In this document: positions 34,316 through 47,464 of the stretch, one piece after another
Position numbering within the stretch: the stretch's first letter is position 1
Layout of the letters: every line of letters begins with the position of its first letter
NCBI GenBank assembly: GCA_026120185.1
Contig: JANUWF010001661.1
Location: 1,913,501 to 1,977,500 of the forward strand
Length of the DNA: 64,000 bases
Source: Voacanga thouarsii
Lineage: Eukaryota > Streptophyta > Magnoliopsida > Gentianales > Apocynaceae
Direction: 5' to 3'
Translations under genes and position numbers: made by a program
Notes under the pieces: generated by a model
What the model was told of the DNA's origin: nothing
The model's database searches: none
What the model saw: only the letters and a program-made list of their open reading frames with translations

Positions 34316-37300
34316 CGTAATAAGTGTGGGTGTCGCCTCGTCTAATTACCTAGACAAAAGGTCTTTATAACTATCAAAGCTAATATTAGATTTCGATAAT
34401 ACAAACCAGTTTACACATAGCAGAAAAATAAAACGAAATCCACTCAAATGATCACTTGTATGTAATTAAACGAGTTAGGAGAGGGAAGAAAAATTAATTA
34501 CCTCTAAAATGCAGCTTTTAAAATTTTTCTTTGCGCACGGAACCCTTCTAAAAGATTGTCCAAATATGAACCACCAAATTCCAAGAATAGAGATTTCTAT
34601 AATACTGATCCACACGAGGATGTATTCAAGAACCACAAAAATTTTCTGCTAGAAAAATTATATGGCGGCTAGGGTTTTAATTTTTGAGATTTCGACCGAA
34701 AAAGGAATAAAGGGAAAAAAAATTTCGGCATTGTTGTGTGCATGTTATTTCTAGCCGGTGTGATTTTTTATATTATAAAAGTCCATCGGCTTCTTAAAGT
34801 TTTAGATCACACGTGAAACCCCTTTCACGTTTCCTAAACCGTTTTAGGAAAAACACCAAATCTGGACAACCAATGTAGATTCCTTTTCCTTATATGTTTC
34901 TTAAGCTTTTAGGAAACATTAATAATTCCACTTTCCATTATGGGTTTTGGAATTTTTGAAATTTTAATTTAGCCCTTGAGTTATAACAAGTTTATAACTC
35001 GAGCAAAGGTTTTAAAATATTACAATTTTACCCAACTAATTATAAAATTTTAGAATTAACCCATAATTATTATTTAATCTCACAAATTAATCCCAAATAC
35101 TATCATATAAAAGCTTGAGTACCATTTCTTCTATTGTATATAACCTATTAGGTTTTTTTCGGTCTATTGGTAGCAAAATATGAATTAGTTCTAATCATTA
35201 TAGAATTAATAATTAGAATTAACTTATTAATTCTAATTAAGATTAATTTATTAATTATTTAATTAATAAATCCACATTTAATAGATCATGAGCGGTATCT
35301 AGCAATACACCATGATCATCCAAAAGTCCAAAAAGTCAAGTGACTTAATATGAACCCTTCAATAATAAAACGTCAGTGCAATAAACACCTTTCACCATAC
35401 AATATTCCATTCAGTTTAGAGTATGGAATTAGTGCTAACTCCTTATACAATATTAATTAATTCTGGCCTGAATATTTTAGTATTTGTTCTCAGAATCCAT
35501 TACTCAACATGTGTATCAACTGAAAATATTTCCAATACATAGTTGCTTTGGCCAGGGACTTTTTGAGTAATGATTCCTACAAGTGGCCTTGAGATATTCA
35601 CTCCTACTATTAAGAGTGGTAAATCCTTTATTGGCCCTCTCAACTACTTTTATTTACTTCACATTGCACCTAATATCTATCTTATAGGTGGCCCTCGAAC
35701 TGACTCCAAAGATTAGAATCAATATAAAATGCTCAGCAAACAAAGTACCTTGTTCAAATACTTATTGCTATAATGAGATTCTATCACTAACACTCTAAAT
35801 AATTATCCACGTGATTATCTTATAGCTAGGTCATCCAATGTACTTGTTCAAGTTGCAAGCATCCATGTGTTAATTTTGAGTATCACAATACTCATGGGTA
35901 TGAGAACCACAGCTTGATCAAATCAAGAAGTATAATACATGCTAGTCTTAGCACATTAATGATGTCCCATCTCATTAATACTTTGAATAGGGATAATTTA
36001 AGCACAAACGCAGTCAAATATATTAGAAACCTCATATTTTGATCTCTATCAAGATTTTCTTAACGCAATGTTATACTTGAGACTTTATCTAATAGTTTTA
36101 TTCATATAAATATATGAAACAAATAAACTAAAAGATAAATAATACCTTTTATTGATTTAATGTGCAAAAATACATTGTTCAAATGATTGCTTCTATGGCA
36201 CAATCCTAATGGCCAAAACGAAAGCAAAATAATTACATTAAAGGTGATCAAAACGTAAGTCATAGTATACATCCCAAAAAGATAATACAACTCAATATAC
36301 TACAACGTATACTTCCTACATGTTATAAAAGTAATATACATAGAGTTGCACGGTGCACAAACTCAATAGTGTAGGATCTGTCTTCACAAATGCCAATATT
36401 CAATTCCGATTCCTAAGAAAATAGAACATAATACATGTGTGAGAGGTTTACCTTGAGTAAGTCTCATGTGCACTAGTGTTTTTCTATAAAAATCTAGCTT
36501 CAAAAAATGTTTATATTTTTTCATTGAAAACAATTCTATAACTGAAAAGTAGAAAACTTAATTAGAAGCTATTTAAACTTTTAGGCATATTTTGGAAAAG
36601 CAAATTTTATCAACATTATTGCCCCATATTCCAAAAAAATCAAGCATTTCTCTATATAGAAAACAGGTTTACGTTCAAACTCATATGGCTTCACCTTTGG
36701 CTGTATAGTCATATAATGCTAAGGAGCAAGGCTACAGCACTCAACTGTGTTTTACCAAAGTGGTAAGTGCATAAAGCACACTACGTCAAAACTCCAGATG
36801 TTTTACTTGCCATCATAAGCCCAAGGTCCCCAATCCTGACATTAACCAGCATTGAGATGACAAAGGGTTGAACACACCAAGTGTCCCCGCCTAGTATCCG
36901 TGAACAACCTACAAAATTTTTGCACTTAGGTGTATCTGTTATAGTTAATTGTCAGGCATTAAACAACTAGCTAGGGACGGCTAATCCCAATGTCCTATCC
37001 TCCCTTTCGGAGTAAGATGAACCTCAGAACTGATTAGGTTACTTTGGTCCATCTATCTCTAATGTAGGCTAGTACAGTAGTCAAAGCCCCCGCTCAATAC
37101 TCAAAGTCTTCACTGGTTCTCAAGACCAGTCAAATATCGTAACTTCCCAAAGGAATATCAAGAAAACATTTTTTGGGGCCAAAACATTGTTTCCCAGATG
37201 TTGATTACGCACTGAGACATCAGTTTTCAAAGTCTTAGCATAGAAAGATAAAATGTCCTTCTCGCGTAATAAAATATTCCTTGTGGGTATTTAAGTAAAT

Positions 37301-38716
37301 TATGCATACCTGAGTCCAAAAGAAATTTTTTTTAGAAAATCTATAATTCTTTATCCAAAAAAGGAAATAAATTCAAGGATTTCGTATTCATCGTGCCTTA
37401 AAACTTTAGAAGCAATCTATCACTCCATTATAAGATAAGAAATCATAAATTCATGTCTTATCTTTAAAGATGGAACAATGATTATTTGTACAAAGTAAAA
37501 TGCTATTCCATAGCATAATACGTGAGGAGAAGGCTTTCAAATAGTCACTTGCATGTGGAAATATTTAGAACACAAATGGTTCACAATTCCTTACACGAAA
37601 TATTTTTTTCCAAAGTATTCAATAATTTCTCGTTCAGAGAAACCAAACTTTGTTTAAGAAAATCTAAAAGTTTATTATCCATATCTTCTTACTTTATGAA
37701 AAAAATAATCACCAATAATGAATAATCATAGGCATGAAGATTCACATTTCTCATTTAAATCCTAGCATGGATCAAAATCATTTTTACACAAGAAAACCAT
37801 ATTTTTGTTCAGAAAAACCAAAAGAATTTATAAAGCATAGCTTAGTGTAATGAAAAATCCAATAGCAAATGCCATTTTTAGAAATCTAAGGGGACTCACC
37901 TTGTATAACGCTATCGCTTAGCAATATATTGTCCTTAAAGTTGTATAAAGGTCTTGTAATAGACACACCTACATCAAAGATCATTTCATACTTCTCTTAG
38001 CATCTAAGCTGCTAAACTAATATATTACTAACAAAATATACTAACAAGGAAATTACTAATTTCCTATTAGAAATGGAAAAGTATCACTTGAAATAATCAA
38101 GGGATTATTATGTTCTCCATGTATCGATTTCCTTATCCCTTCATCAAACATGTTTGCAAGACATTTACATGGTTTCTTAAAAATCTCTATTATCCATTAA
38201 TTCCAATGGAAATAATGCATGAACTTATTATTCTTAATAGAATTCTTGCATTTTCCATATCATGACATGCCTTTGTATTTTTGTCACAACTTTTGATCCA
38301 CAAGTCCAAATAACCTCAAATTTATGCCAAAATACTCCTAAGGCCTTTAACTACAGATTAATAAACTCTATTAAGCTAAATCTGGAATAAACACAAAACT
38401 ACTTCAAGCTAAACCTTGCAATTTTTTCCTTGAAATCATTCCCTTTTTCTTGCAAAATACATTCTTCATTTATTCTATTCTCATTTTAGTGCTTAACCAC
38501 CACTTTGTTCCTTCCATTCTTCATCTTAGCATTATATATTCCTCCTACTTTCAACCACGAAGAATGAAAAAACATCATACTTTTCATGCAACCAAAAAAA
38601 AAAAAAAAAAAGCCATGAAAAATATGTGCTAGTTTCCATTTCTCAACAATTAAAATCTTTTTTCTTTATTTCTTTCTTCATTTTTTTTCTTCCACAAGTA
38701 CAGCCATCTTAACCCT
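34316..38716 (-). repeat. Ancient Tekay/Del-like LTR L (decayed)
   Basis: On the plus strand the left end reads GTGTCGCCTCGTC...GACAAAAGGTCTTTATAAC. This parallels the conserved LTR end of elements A and B (GTCGCCCCGTCC...GGGGTCTTTATAAC, reverse orientation). Further right, GTGAGAGGTTTACCTTGAGTAAG near 36450 and CCCGCTCAATACTCAAAG near 37090 occupy the positions of similar phrases in B's LTR (about 40630 and 41130). The total length after removing the solo LTR is smaller than B's. The match is by eye and weak in places. No coding sequence is present, and the ORFs at 37522 and 38450 are not protein-like. Confidence 0.38.
34500..36212 (+). repeat. Solo LTR of the element D copia family
   Basis: From 35225 it follows the D 3' LTR (5812-6790) closely, including ATGGAATTAGTGC and TTGGCC(A/C)(A/G)GGACTT. 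It ends near TCTATGGCACAATCCTAATGG, where D has CTAGGGCATAACACTAACA. No primer site follows. The left boundary is uncertain (34450-34530). Confidence 0.55.
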
Positions 38717-38967
38717 TCACATGTGAAACCCCACCTGAAGCCAACCTTAGAGTAAGGGGGGTTGGGATGCATATCATGTCATTTTGCATAAAAATATACT
38801 CTTTAAATGATTTTATATGCTTTAGAATTGTGGGTTATAGGTTAAGTGGCTTGTTTATGCTTATTGGGTAGGAAGGGTAAAAAGGTAATTTTGCTTGAGG
38901 TCAAAATAGGAAGATGGCTTGAGATTTAGATAAGAAGAATATTTAGGTAAAGAAAATAAGAGCAAGA

Positions 38968-39032
38968 GTTAGTGTGGTTAAGTGGTTACAGCTTTGTGAA
39001 TTAATCTCTAAGGTCTTGAGTTCAAATCCTAT
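38968..39032 (+). other. tRNA-like block with Pol III A and B boxes, LTR C
   Basis: A box TGGTTAAGTGG at 38975-38985 and B box GTTCAAATCC at 39020-39029 are spaced exactly as tRNA positions 8-18 and 53-62. The D loop AGTGGTTA, 5-base variable region AGGTC and T loop TTCAAAT are in register. The acceptor stem does not pair. Confidence 0.55.
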
Positions 39033-40327
39033 CAGTTAAGATTTATTCATGATTATCTTAGCTATGTTTGAATTTTTGTTTTCCTTACATTCCTTAAAGA
39101 TAGGAATGTTGTCTTAAGAGAGGCATGAAGAGAATGTCTTGATCATGTGATCATGTGCAAAAAAGAATTCTAGAGGAATTCTTATCCCTTTAATCTTTCT
39201 AGCCTTGTCCTAACCTTCTGAAAACTTAAACTATCCTTAATTCATTAATCTCTTCTTTTAATTCCAAAAAAAAAAAAAACTGTGATAATCCCTTAGCAAT
39301 GGAATTCGAAAATCAGCTCTTGGGGATAGGGGAGTACCGAAATTAGGGAGAAGAATTAGGATGGGTTCCCAAGAGAAATGAATCACTATGGTTATACCTT
39401 CAATCCTACCTTCATGTTGTTCATAATTTAGCAATGGAAAATCTGGAAATTTTCTAGAATTTTTCCAGAATGACTTTCAAAAATTTCAGCCAACAATCCT
39501 ACCGCATTTGCTTCCAGAAAATGGTCATTTCATATGAGGTTGAAGGCTGAAAATTCTGTGAATTTTTTTGACTGCACAAACTTTGCAAAACCAGAAAAAT
39601 TCCTACAGCAATTCGCTGCTTTTGAAGCTAGAAATGAAGCCATCTTTTGGTCATCAAATCAGCTGGAACTTCCTCTGTTTTTCTCCAAAAAGAATGCTGG
39701 AAAAGCATCCTTAAAAGACAGCTACAAATCAGGTCAATAAATGCAGAAAATTCTGCACCAAAATCCATCATCATTCAAAGCATTCTTGAGCAGTGAAAAC
39801 CAGAATATTTCCAGCTTGTTGTTTCAAGGCAAAGGCTGAAAACTTGCATTCAAACCTCTAAAAATTGGACCTTGTTCAGCCATGGACTGAACACCATGGA
39901 CCTCCCCACTTACTTTGAGTGTTTGGACTCCATAATCACACCTCAAAAAGCTTCTAAGATCACTCTATCCAAAACTCGTTTGAACTTCAAAATAATTCCA
40001 GAATTTTTGCTCCATTAAAACACCCTTGTAGCAAGAGATTAAGCCAGAATTTCTCTGCCATTTTAGACTATGTTTTGGCCAGCTTAATAACATGAACAAC
40101 CTCCATTCGTTGTAGCAAGACTAGCTTGTTCAGCCAACACCATTGAAGATCAAAGAGACCTCCTATGATCAATCACAATTAGCTAAGCTTCTACCTCAAA
40201 CAACTCCTCATTTCATTCCATTTGAATTTAAAAAAAATTGAACACTCTCTCTCCTTCTAGCTGAAAACCAAAAACTCCTATCTACTCTAGGCCATTCGGC
40301 TAACAGCATTTCCAGAATTCGCAAGCC

Positions 40328-40332
40328 ATTTT
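40328..40332. repeat. Presumed target-site duplication of element B, left copy (ATTTT)
   Basis: These five bases precede the LTR end TGCAACACC of element B. The partner copy lies beyond base 64000, so it cannot be verified here. Confidence 0.4.
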
Positions 40333-43279
40333 TGCAACACCCCGGAAAACCTAGGCCCGCCAGGGCCGAGGATGTCACCCCGTCCAAAGGACAAGGGGTC
40401 TTTATAACTAGGTCACAAATAAAATTGCTGAAATAAATAATACTCAAACTAAAAAAGAATTTATTACAACCCAAAATACTTCAAAAGTACACCCATGACA
40501 TTCCAAAACAAAAACCATAATTAAAATCATCCACTCTCGTCTCCCCAAAGCAATACATGAAATCAAAAGACACATTCTCTTCCAAGGTAGCAACTCACCC
40601 ACAACAGGATCAACCTGAAATCATCATAAAAGGTGGTGAGACAGAAATCTCAGTAAGTCCGTGTGTGCTTTGGGTGTTTCGTGGAAACAGTTCGTGGATG
40701 CAAAGTGTGAAATCTTTATAAGAGAAACATTGGCAAGCAATAAACATTAGTCAAAAGCAAGAGTGGCGTTTTGGCTCTTCTAGCCATACATAAGTAATGA
40801 AATCAACCACTCGAAAGAAAGGGATATGGGTTACCACACGTTGGGCCCCATAACCGGTCAGAATGCCTAACACTTTGTGCAGACTGACAAAAGTAGGTGA
40901 TCGGCCTACTGGGCAAGATACTCCTCCTTCTCTATACCCAAACAACCGCCGGGTGTGCATTCCGGCAAAAACACAGTCACTTGGCTGAAAGAAAATAAAC
41001 TGCTAGCTCGGACCGGCACGACTCACTAGAATTGGCATCTTATCCAGGAAGGACTCACCCCTCGGAGGTGGCCACCTACTGAGTCACTTACCCTAACCCT
41101 TCAAAGACTAGTCCTAGTAGTCCACCCTTATTGAGTACTCAACGACATTCCCCACTTGGGATAAAATCAACAAAGCATTGTTCTTCATGAAAATAACAAT
41201 TTGAGGGTTTCCAAAGCTTTGCGAGAAATTAGTTTTAGAAAGAGTTTCAAGTTTGGAAAAATCTGCTCAAAGACTTTTAAATAATTTAAGCGTTGGAATT
41301 AATGATGAATTCAACCCTCAATTGCTTTCAAATAACCGAGTGTCCTTGCACTCCACATTTGGCTTGCCATAAGAAAAGCATTTCACATCAATCAGGTTTT
41401 ATGCAGGAGCTGACCTGATTCTTGCTCACAACAACAAGGTCTCGAACAGTTGATCTAACCCCACATGGGCAAATACAAATCTTAATCAGATTCAAGCCAC
41501 AATCCACTTCCTTAATTTTAAATCAACTCAATTCACTACTACCATGGCCCTAGTGTCCCAAGCTTTAAGGCAAAACAATAATTGAATAGGTTTATAAGCT
41601 AAGTTTAATTTGTTATTTAAAATAATTAATGGATTAGGAAATAAATTCTAATAAGTTGAAACTTTAAATCTTGTTAAGGAAAATTTAGAGTTTATTTGAT
41701 CAGGAGTCATAGGTGGTACTAGGTAAAATAGTGATTTAATAATAGCTTAGTTGTTAGGAATTAATTGATAGCTAAAACTAGTTAAGATTAAATTTAATAA
41801 GTCTTTCTTGGAAAATAATAAGTAAATCCTTAACGGTTTGATTTAGTAAATATTTTATTAAGTATAAATCTTTTCCATAAAGGCTTTAATTAATTTCTTT
41901 ATTTTAAATAATATTTATTTATTTTATTTTCTAGAAAAGTTATTATTTATTTGACTAAAATATCCTTTACATATATTATAATTCCAAATCTACCCTTCCT
42001 AGGGTTTTCGAAATTCTCTAGCAAAAATTATTAGTAAATATTTTATTCATGAAATAAAATTTGCTTATGGACAACTAGATCATGATCAAGATTCCATGGT
42101 CAACCATAATCAATAACATACTCAATCCTTCAATTCATTAAATCATCCAAATCTTGCACATAGGCATAGATCTAAATTTAATAATACATGCTTTAACCTC
42201 TACTAGCATAAACATGATCATTGCTTCAAAATCTAATCATGCATACAAATCCTATTCACCAATGGTGACATAATCTCTAGCATGCTTCATCACAAATACT
42301 ACCTATGACATGCATCAAACCTCAACTCATCATTCAATCCACCAATATAATCCTTCCATGCATAAATCCTATCTCCTTCACAATCATCCATATACTCATG
42401 CTTCAATCTCGACAACAACACATACACAAACCCATCGCTATTCATCTTCTCACAACATCAACCTAGAGACATGATTCTAAAGTTTAAAGAGAGGATTGAA
42501 GGTACTTACCTGGTTAATGAATGACTTGAAGGAGTTTAGAGAAGATCTCAACTCCTAGATGGCTAATCTTGTTCAAGAAAGGTGGCGAAAGCATGGTCAT
42601 GGAGGAAGAGACCGTTCGGCCAAGAGAGGGAATTTCGGTCCATGAGAGAGTGAGAGAGAAGAAGGAGTCATTAGCATGATTATTTATATAGATTCTTACT
42701 AGAGATCAAGTTTGAAGAGGATGATGTTGATAGAGTGAATTTACCTTGAAGACGTTCTTGTTTAGAATTTTCTGCTTTGATCTGAAGTAGCAAGATGTTT
42801 GGAGGAGTTTGATGTTAATAATGGTGTTGATGGATTCACAGCAATGAGTAGACTAAATCTGGAGATTCTCGTGAGGGTTTGAGGTGGTTTGGAGGGGTAT
42901 TAGGTGTAGAGAAGAAGTGGGTGTTCTTGGTGTAGTGTGTGTGTGTGTGTTCTTGATGCTTGAAGAAAAATCGAGAGAGGGAGAGATGGTTTGTGCAGCT
43001 GCCGATTTTTCTTTGGGAATAGGCCTTGCCGAATTCTAGTAGGGTTTAGGGAGTTGATTCTCTAATTTGGAAGGGAAAAGGAAAGGTTAGTTGTTACAAT
43101 CGTTGAAGAATATTTTTGAGAAGTGAATTTGGAAAGTAGATATCCTAAGAATATCTTGATTTGTTTGGACAGCTTGAAGTCTCCTATGGCCGACTGGATT
43201 GTGCAGCTCTTCTGGGGAATTAAAGCTGGTTAAAGGAGGCTTGTGATGGCCGAAACTAAGGTGCACAATGGTGGAGAAG
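40333..43279 (-). repeat. Element B 3' LTR, distal part
   Basis: On the plus strand this begins TGCAACACCCCGGAAAACC, matching the 5' LTR end at 63929 (TGTAACACCCCGG). It continues with the shared GGGGTCTTTATAACTA and the CTCACC...CTTATTGAGTACTCAA segment found in A's LTRs in the other orientation. It ends at 43279 and resumes at 57105-57109/57110. The TATA-like TTATAAAG (minus) is at 40399-40406. ORFs at 40208, 40751 and 43087 are not genes. Confidence 0.88.
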
Positions 43280-43284
43280 ATGTC
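43280..43284. repeat. Target-site duplication ATGTC of element A, left copy
   Basis: Identical to 57105-57109 on the other side of element A. B's LTR sequence continues cleanly across the two copies. Confidence 0.9.
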
Positions 43285-43529
43285 AGTGAAACCCCACCTA
43301 AAACCAACCCTAGAGTAAGGGGGTCGGGAATGCATATCATATTATTTTGCATGAAATATATGTTTTTGAATGATTTTATGTGCTTTAGAATCGTGGATTA
43401 TAGGTTTAAATGCTTAGTTATGCTTATTGAGTAGGTGGGGTAAAATGGTAATTTTGCCTGAGGTCAGAATTGGGAGATAACTTGAGGAGTAGATAAGAAA
43501 AATATGTGGGTGAGAAAATAAGAACGAGA

Positions 43530-43594
43530 GTTGTTGTGGTTTAGTGGTTAGAGATTGGTGATTTAATTTCTAAGGTCATGAGTTCAAATCCTAT
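43530..43594 (+). other. tRNA-like block, element A 5' LTR
   Basis: A box TGGTTTAGTGG at 43537-43547 and B box GTTCAAATCC at 43582-43591, at the same spacing as in LTR C. The T arm ATGAG/CCTAT is partly paired. Confidence 0.55.
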
Positions 43595-45182
43595 TATTTT
43601 AAGTTTTATCATGATTATTTTCATTAAGTTTGAATTTTTGTTTTCTTGCATTCCATAAAAATGGGAATGTTGTCTTAGGGGAGACATGAAGAGAATGTTC
43701 TAATCTTATCCTCATGTCCTAAAAAGAATTCTAGAGGCATTCTTGTCCTATTTATTACCTCTAGCTTGTCCTAACATCTTTATAATTCAAAACCATTAAA
43801 TCCTTTCTTTTAAATTCCAAAAAAATTCTGGGATAACTCCTCCACCATGAAATTCGAAAATCAGCCATGGTGGTTGGGTAGTTGGCCGAAAATAGGAGGG
43901 TAAATAGGAAGGGTTCCAAGAGAAAATCAATCACTATGAAAGGACCTTCAAATCTACCTTCATGTTGTTCATACTTTAGTGGAAAGAAATCTGGAAATTT
44001 TCCAGAATTGTTGCAGCCCCTTTCTTCGAAAATTCAGGCCATAATCCCATTCATTTGCTGCCAAGAAAATGGGCATTTTATGTGGCTTGGAAGCTGGAAA
44101 AACTGTGCAAATTTCGGACTGCACAAAACAGCACCAAACCAGAAAAAAAAAAACTGGGCATTTCGCAGCTTACAATCAAGGAAATGAAGCTGTTTTTAGT
44201 TCACCTTCAAGCCAGAAAATATCTTCTGTATTTGTCCAGAAATAAGGCTGAAAAACCAACCTTGGAAGACCCTCAAACACCCCAGAAGAACCCTGAAAAT
44301 AGAGCTAAGAGTGTGCAAAATTCTGCACCAAAAATTCTACAATCTTCGAAAATTCTGAACAACTTGAAACCAGAATTTTGCAGCCTTGCTTCCTTCTAGC
44401 CTAAGGCCGAAAATCATCTTCAACCTCTGTAAAAGTTGAGCTTGCTCAGCTGTAGACTGAACACCATAAACCCCACTCTTACCTTGAGCATAAGGACTCC
44501 ATAGCTGCACCACAAAACACTCCTAAGATCACTCCATTCAAACTCTTTTGAACTTCAAATAATTTCAGCATTTTACTCCATTAAAACCACTCTTGCATTA
44601 GGCTAATTAACCAGAATTTTCTCTGCCTTCATGGACTGAATTTCGGCCAGCCTTGAGCAACATTAACCTTCAATCATTTCAGGAAAAACTCCATGTTCAG
44701 CCGGCACCATTGAAAGACATAGAAACCCCTCTTGATCAAAACACCATAGCTAACTTCTTACCTTAAACCTCTCCACTATTTCCTCCATTTAAATTTCAAA
44801 AAAATCTGATCATCCCCTCTCTTTCTAGCTGAAAACCGAAACCCTCATTGATTCCATACCATTCGGCCAGCCTTCTACCAAAATTCGTGCAACCTTCTTC
44901 CAAATTCTCTCCATTTTCACCTAGAACACCAAGAACACACACTAACCTTCTTCAAGCCTAACCCTACTCTAAACACCTCCAATCACTCTCAAACACTCCA
45001 AATCACTTCCATTTAATCCCTAAACCTCATTTCTGGTATTTATAACACAAAACCTCACAAACAAAAATTTTCAAGCGGATTGAAATCAACCTTTTTCTTG
45101 AAGGTCTCAAGAACATCAACAAGGTAAGTCAAGAACAACTTTCTTATTCATCTTCTTCCATTCGATTATACCATTCTAATGA

Positions 45183-45184
<2 letters not shown>

Positions 45185-45237
<53 letters not shown>
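45185..45237. repeat. (CT)n microsatellite, element A 5' LTR
   Basis: 53 bases of CT repeat. The same tract is 71 bases in the 3' LTR, which explains the length difference between the LTRs (4,178 and 4,194 bp). Confidence 0.95.
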
Positions 45238-45240
<3 letters not shown>

Positions 45241-47390
45241 AACCAAAATGGTTGACCAAACATCAACCATGATCGTTTGTTTCGTTAGACCATTCAAGAC
45301 ACTCCATCGCGCGTGGACCTTCTTTTGTCTTCTTTGAAGTACTCGACAATCAAGTATTCCTTCTTAAATCTCTCCTATTAAATTCTGAAATCATGTCTCT
45401 TAAGTGTTGATGGGGAGATGGAATATGATTGGGAGATTGAGTATATGCATAAAGGGATTGGGGTTAGGACTGATAATTGTTGTATATGACTAGGATATAT
45501 GTATTTTCCTTTTGAATCAATGTATGTTCTTCATGCTTAGTGAATTTTATGGATGTTTGAAGCTTGATTAGATATTGTGACACCAAAGGTGATTAGGCTT
45601 TTATGTTCTTATTGTTCCATGGAAACCATGATTGAAGATTATGCTTAGTAGGATTTTGGCCATGTGATGGTATGAGATAGTTCAAGTGTATGTTCATGAA
45701 TGGATTAATATATTGTTGATGATTGAGAACGTGATCATGAATCCTTTCTAGCACTAGGAAAATCATGATAAAAGATTATTTTCTTATTAATTCTAGGTTA
45801 TATTCATTAACAAAATTTATTACAAAAAAATTAGAATTACTACTATAGTTTCCTTCAAAATTCGAAACACTAGGGGATTTGGATTGGAATATTTAATTAG
45901 ACTATTAATATTTTTATTAAACACAAATTTAATAAAATTCATTTATTCTTAATTTTATTTATTATTAATTAATTATTATCTATTAAAAATTTTATTTAAA
46001 TTAAAAATTATTTAATTTATTATTTATTTATAATAAAGCTATTTTTAAATTATCATTTATTAAAATTATTTAGGACTTAATATTATTTAAAATTCAAACC
46101 TTAGTTTATTTATTATTAATAACACTCAAGAATTATTATTTGAGTCTATAATTTATTAGCAATTATTTTAGAACCCCTAGTTATTTTAACTTATCAAACT
46201 AGACTTATTTTATAAAATTCCTTAGCATCTAGCCTTAAGCTTAGGACATTGAGGTCATGGTTAATCATGGTTGTAACTAGTTGAGCTAAGAATTATTTAT
46301 GTAAGGCAGGTATAGCTTGAATGTGACCTTATGTTTTGTGTTTACCCCAGGCGGGGTTAGGTCAGCCTTGGAAGACTTTTGAGTGTGAGCAAGCAAAGAA
46401 GCAGGTAAGCTCCTGCATGGAGTTTTGTGAAGACCAAAAGTTATTGTGGCAAGCAAATGCAATGTATCTGGACATTTATTTGTAAAGGCAATTAAGGACT
46501 ATTTTTCCTTTTTATTTCGGTCAAGCAAATCATTTGAAAATTGAACAAGCAGTTTTACACAAATCTAAACTTTTCCTAAAACCCAACTTGACTAGACTTT
46601 TGGAAACCCTTAATTGCTATTTTCAAATAAAGCAAAGTTCGATCAATTTTCTCCCAAGGGGAACAATCAACGTTGAGTACTCAATAAGGGTAGACCACCA
46701 GGACTAGTCTTTGAAGGGTTAGGGTAAGTCTCTCAGTAGGTGGCCACCTCTGAGGGGTGAGTCCTTCCTGGATAGGATGCCAGTCCGGTAGGTCATACCG
46801 GTCCGAGCTAGCAAGTTTCAGTCATGTGGACTGTGTGTTCCGGAATGAACAACCAGTAAGTTTGGGTGTAGAGATAGAGGAGTATCTCACCCGGTAGGCT
46901 GTACACCTATCTTTTGTCTGCTTGCACAAACTGTGGCATTCTACCAGTTATTTAGTCATGGGGCCCAACGTATGGTAATCCATGGCTACCCATTTGAGTG
47001 GTTATATTTATTATGCACATGTACAGTTGAAAAGCAAAACACCACTCTTTATTTTCAGCATTTATTTATTGCTTGCCAGCACTTTTCCTTATGGAACTTT
47101 TACAACCTACATACATGAGTTATTTTACTTGAAACACTCAGAGCACACACGGGCTTACTGAGATTTTTATCTCACCACCTTTTATGCCATATTTTCAGGA
47201 AGATCTTGCTGTGGAGGTCATTAGCTAGATTGTTGCCCGTGCTTGAAGACTCATGTTATTTACTTTAGGTGTTGTTTGAGAGATTGTTGCAAACAATTTA
47301 TTTTGGGTTTTGTGCCAGTATTTATCTTTTGAGTTGTAATAAATTTAATTTTAAAGTTTTTTGTTTTATTTTATTTTCATGTAACCTAGT

Positions 47391-47398
47391 TATAAAGA
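47391..47398 (+). promoter_or_regulatory. TATA-like box near LTR end, element A
   Basis: TATAAAGA lies within CTAGTTATAAAGACC, a segment conserved in A and B and recognisable in L, although the LTR bodies have diverged. It lies 72 bases before the LTR end. Its conservation and position suggest a core promoter that would leave a very short R-U5. This is inference only. Confidence 0.35.
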
Positions 47399-47464
47399 CC
47401 CCTTGTCCTTTGGACGGGGCGACATCCCCGGCCTTGTTGGGCCTAGGTAGTGGGGTGTTACAAG

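Larger units (their letters stand above)
38722..40332 (+). repeat. Tekay/Del-like LTR C (first 1.6 kb, cut by element B)
   Basis: Starts TGTGAAACCCCACC like the LTRs of element A and aligns with the first 1.6 kb of them with moderate divergence. It stops at 40332, where element B's LTR begins. At that point A's LTR continues with GGCCAGCCTTCTACC. No polypurine tract lies upstream of 38722, so this is the outer left end of a 5' LTR or a solo LTR. Its remainder must lie beyond the window, past element B. Confidence 0.75.
43285..47462 (+). repeat. Element A 5' LTR
   Basis: 4,178 bp, from AGTGAAACCCCACC to GTGGGGTGTTACA. It contains the tRNA-like block (43530-43594), a CT microsatellite (45185-45237), a very AT-rich stretch (45,770-46,200) and a TATA-like TATAAAGA at 47391, 72 bases before the end. 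ORFs at 43243, 43882, 44055, 46933 and 47269 arise from LTR sequence and recur in the 3' LTR. I do not regard them as genes. Confidence 0.93.

Noticed and set aside
38968..39032. A genuine tRNA gene in the LTR
   Set aside because: D, anticodon and T arms are partly formed, but the acceptor stem does not pair and the anticodon position reads TTA, so a functional tRNA is unlikely. I kept it as a tRNA-derived block.
43882..44399. ORFs of 101 and 114 codons in the element A 5' LTR, repeated at 53507-53921
   Set aside because: They recur only because the LTRs are copies. Frame and length differ between the two copies, composition is Lys/Ser/Gln-rich without domain features, and the corresponding frame is not kept in LTR C.
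45770..46210. Centromeric or satellite DNA in the AT-rich stretch of element A LTRs
   Set aside because: No regular period is visible, and the stretch is simply part of the LTR, present once per LTR.
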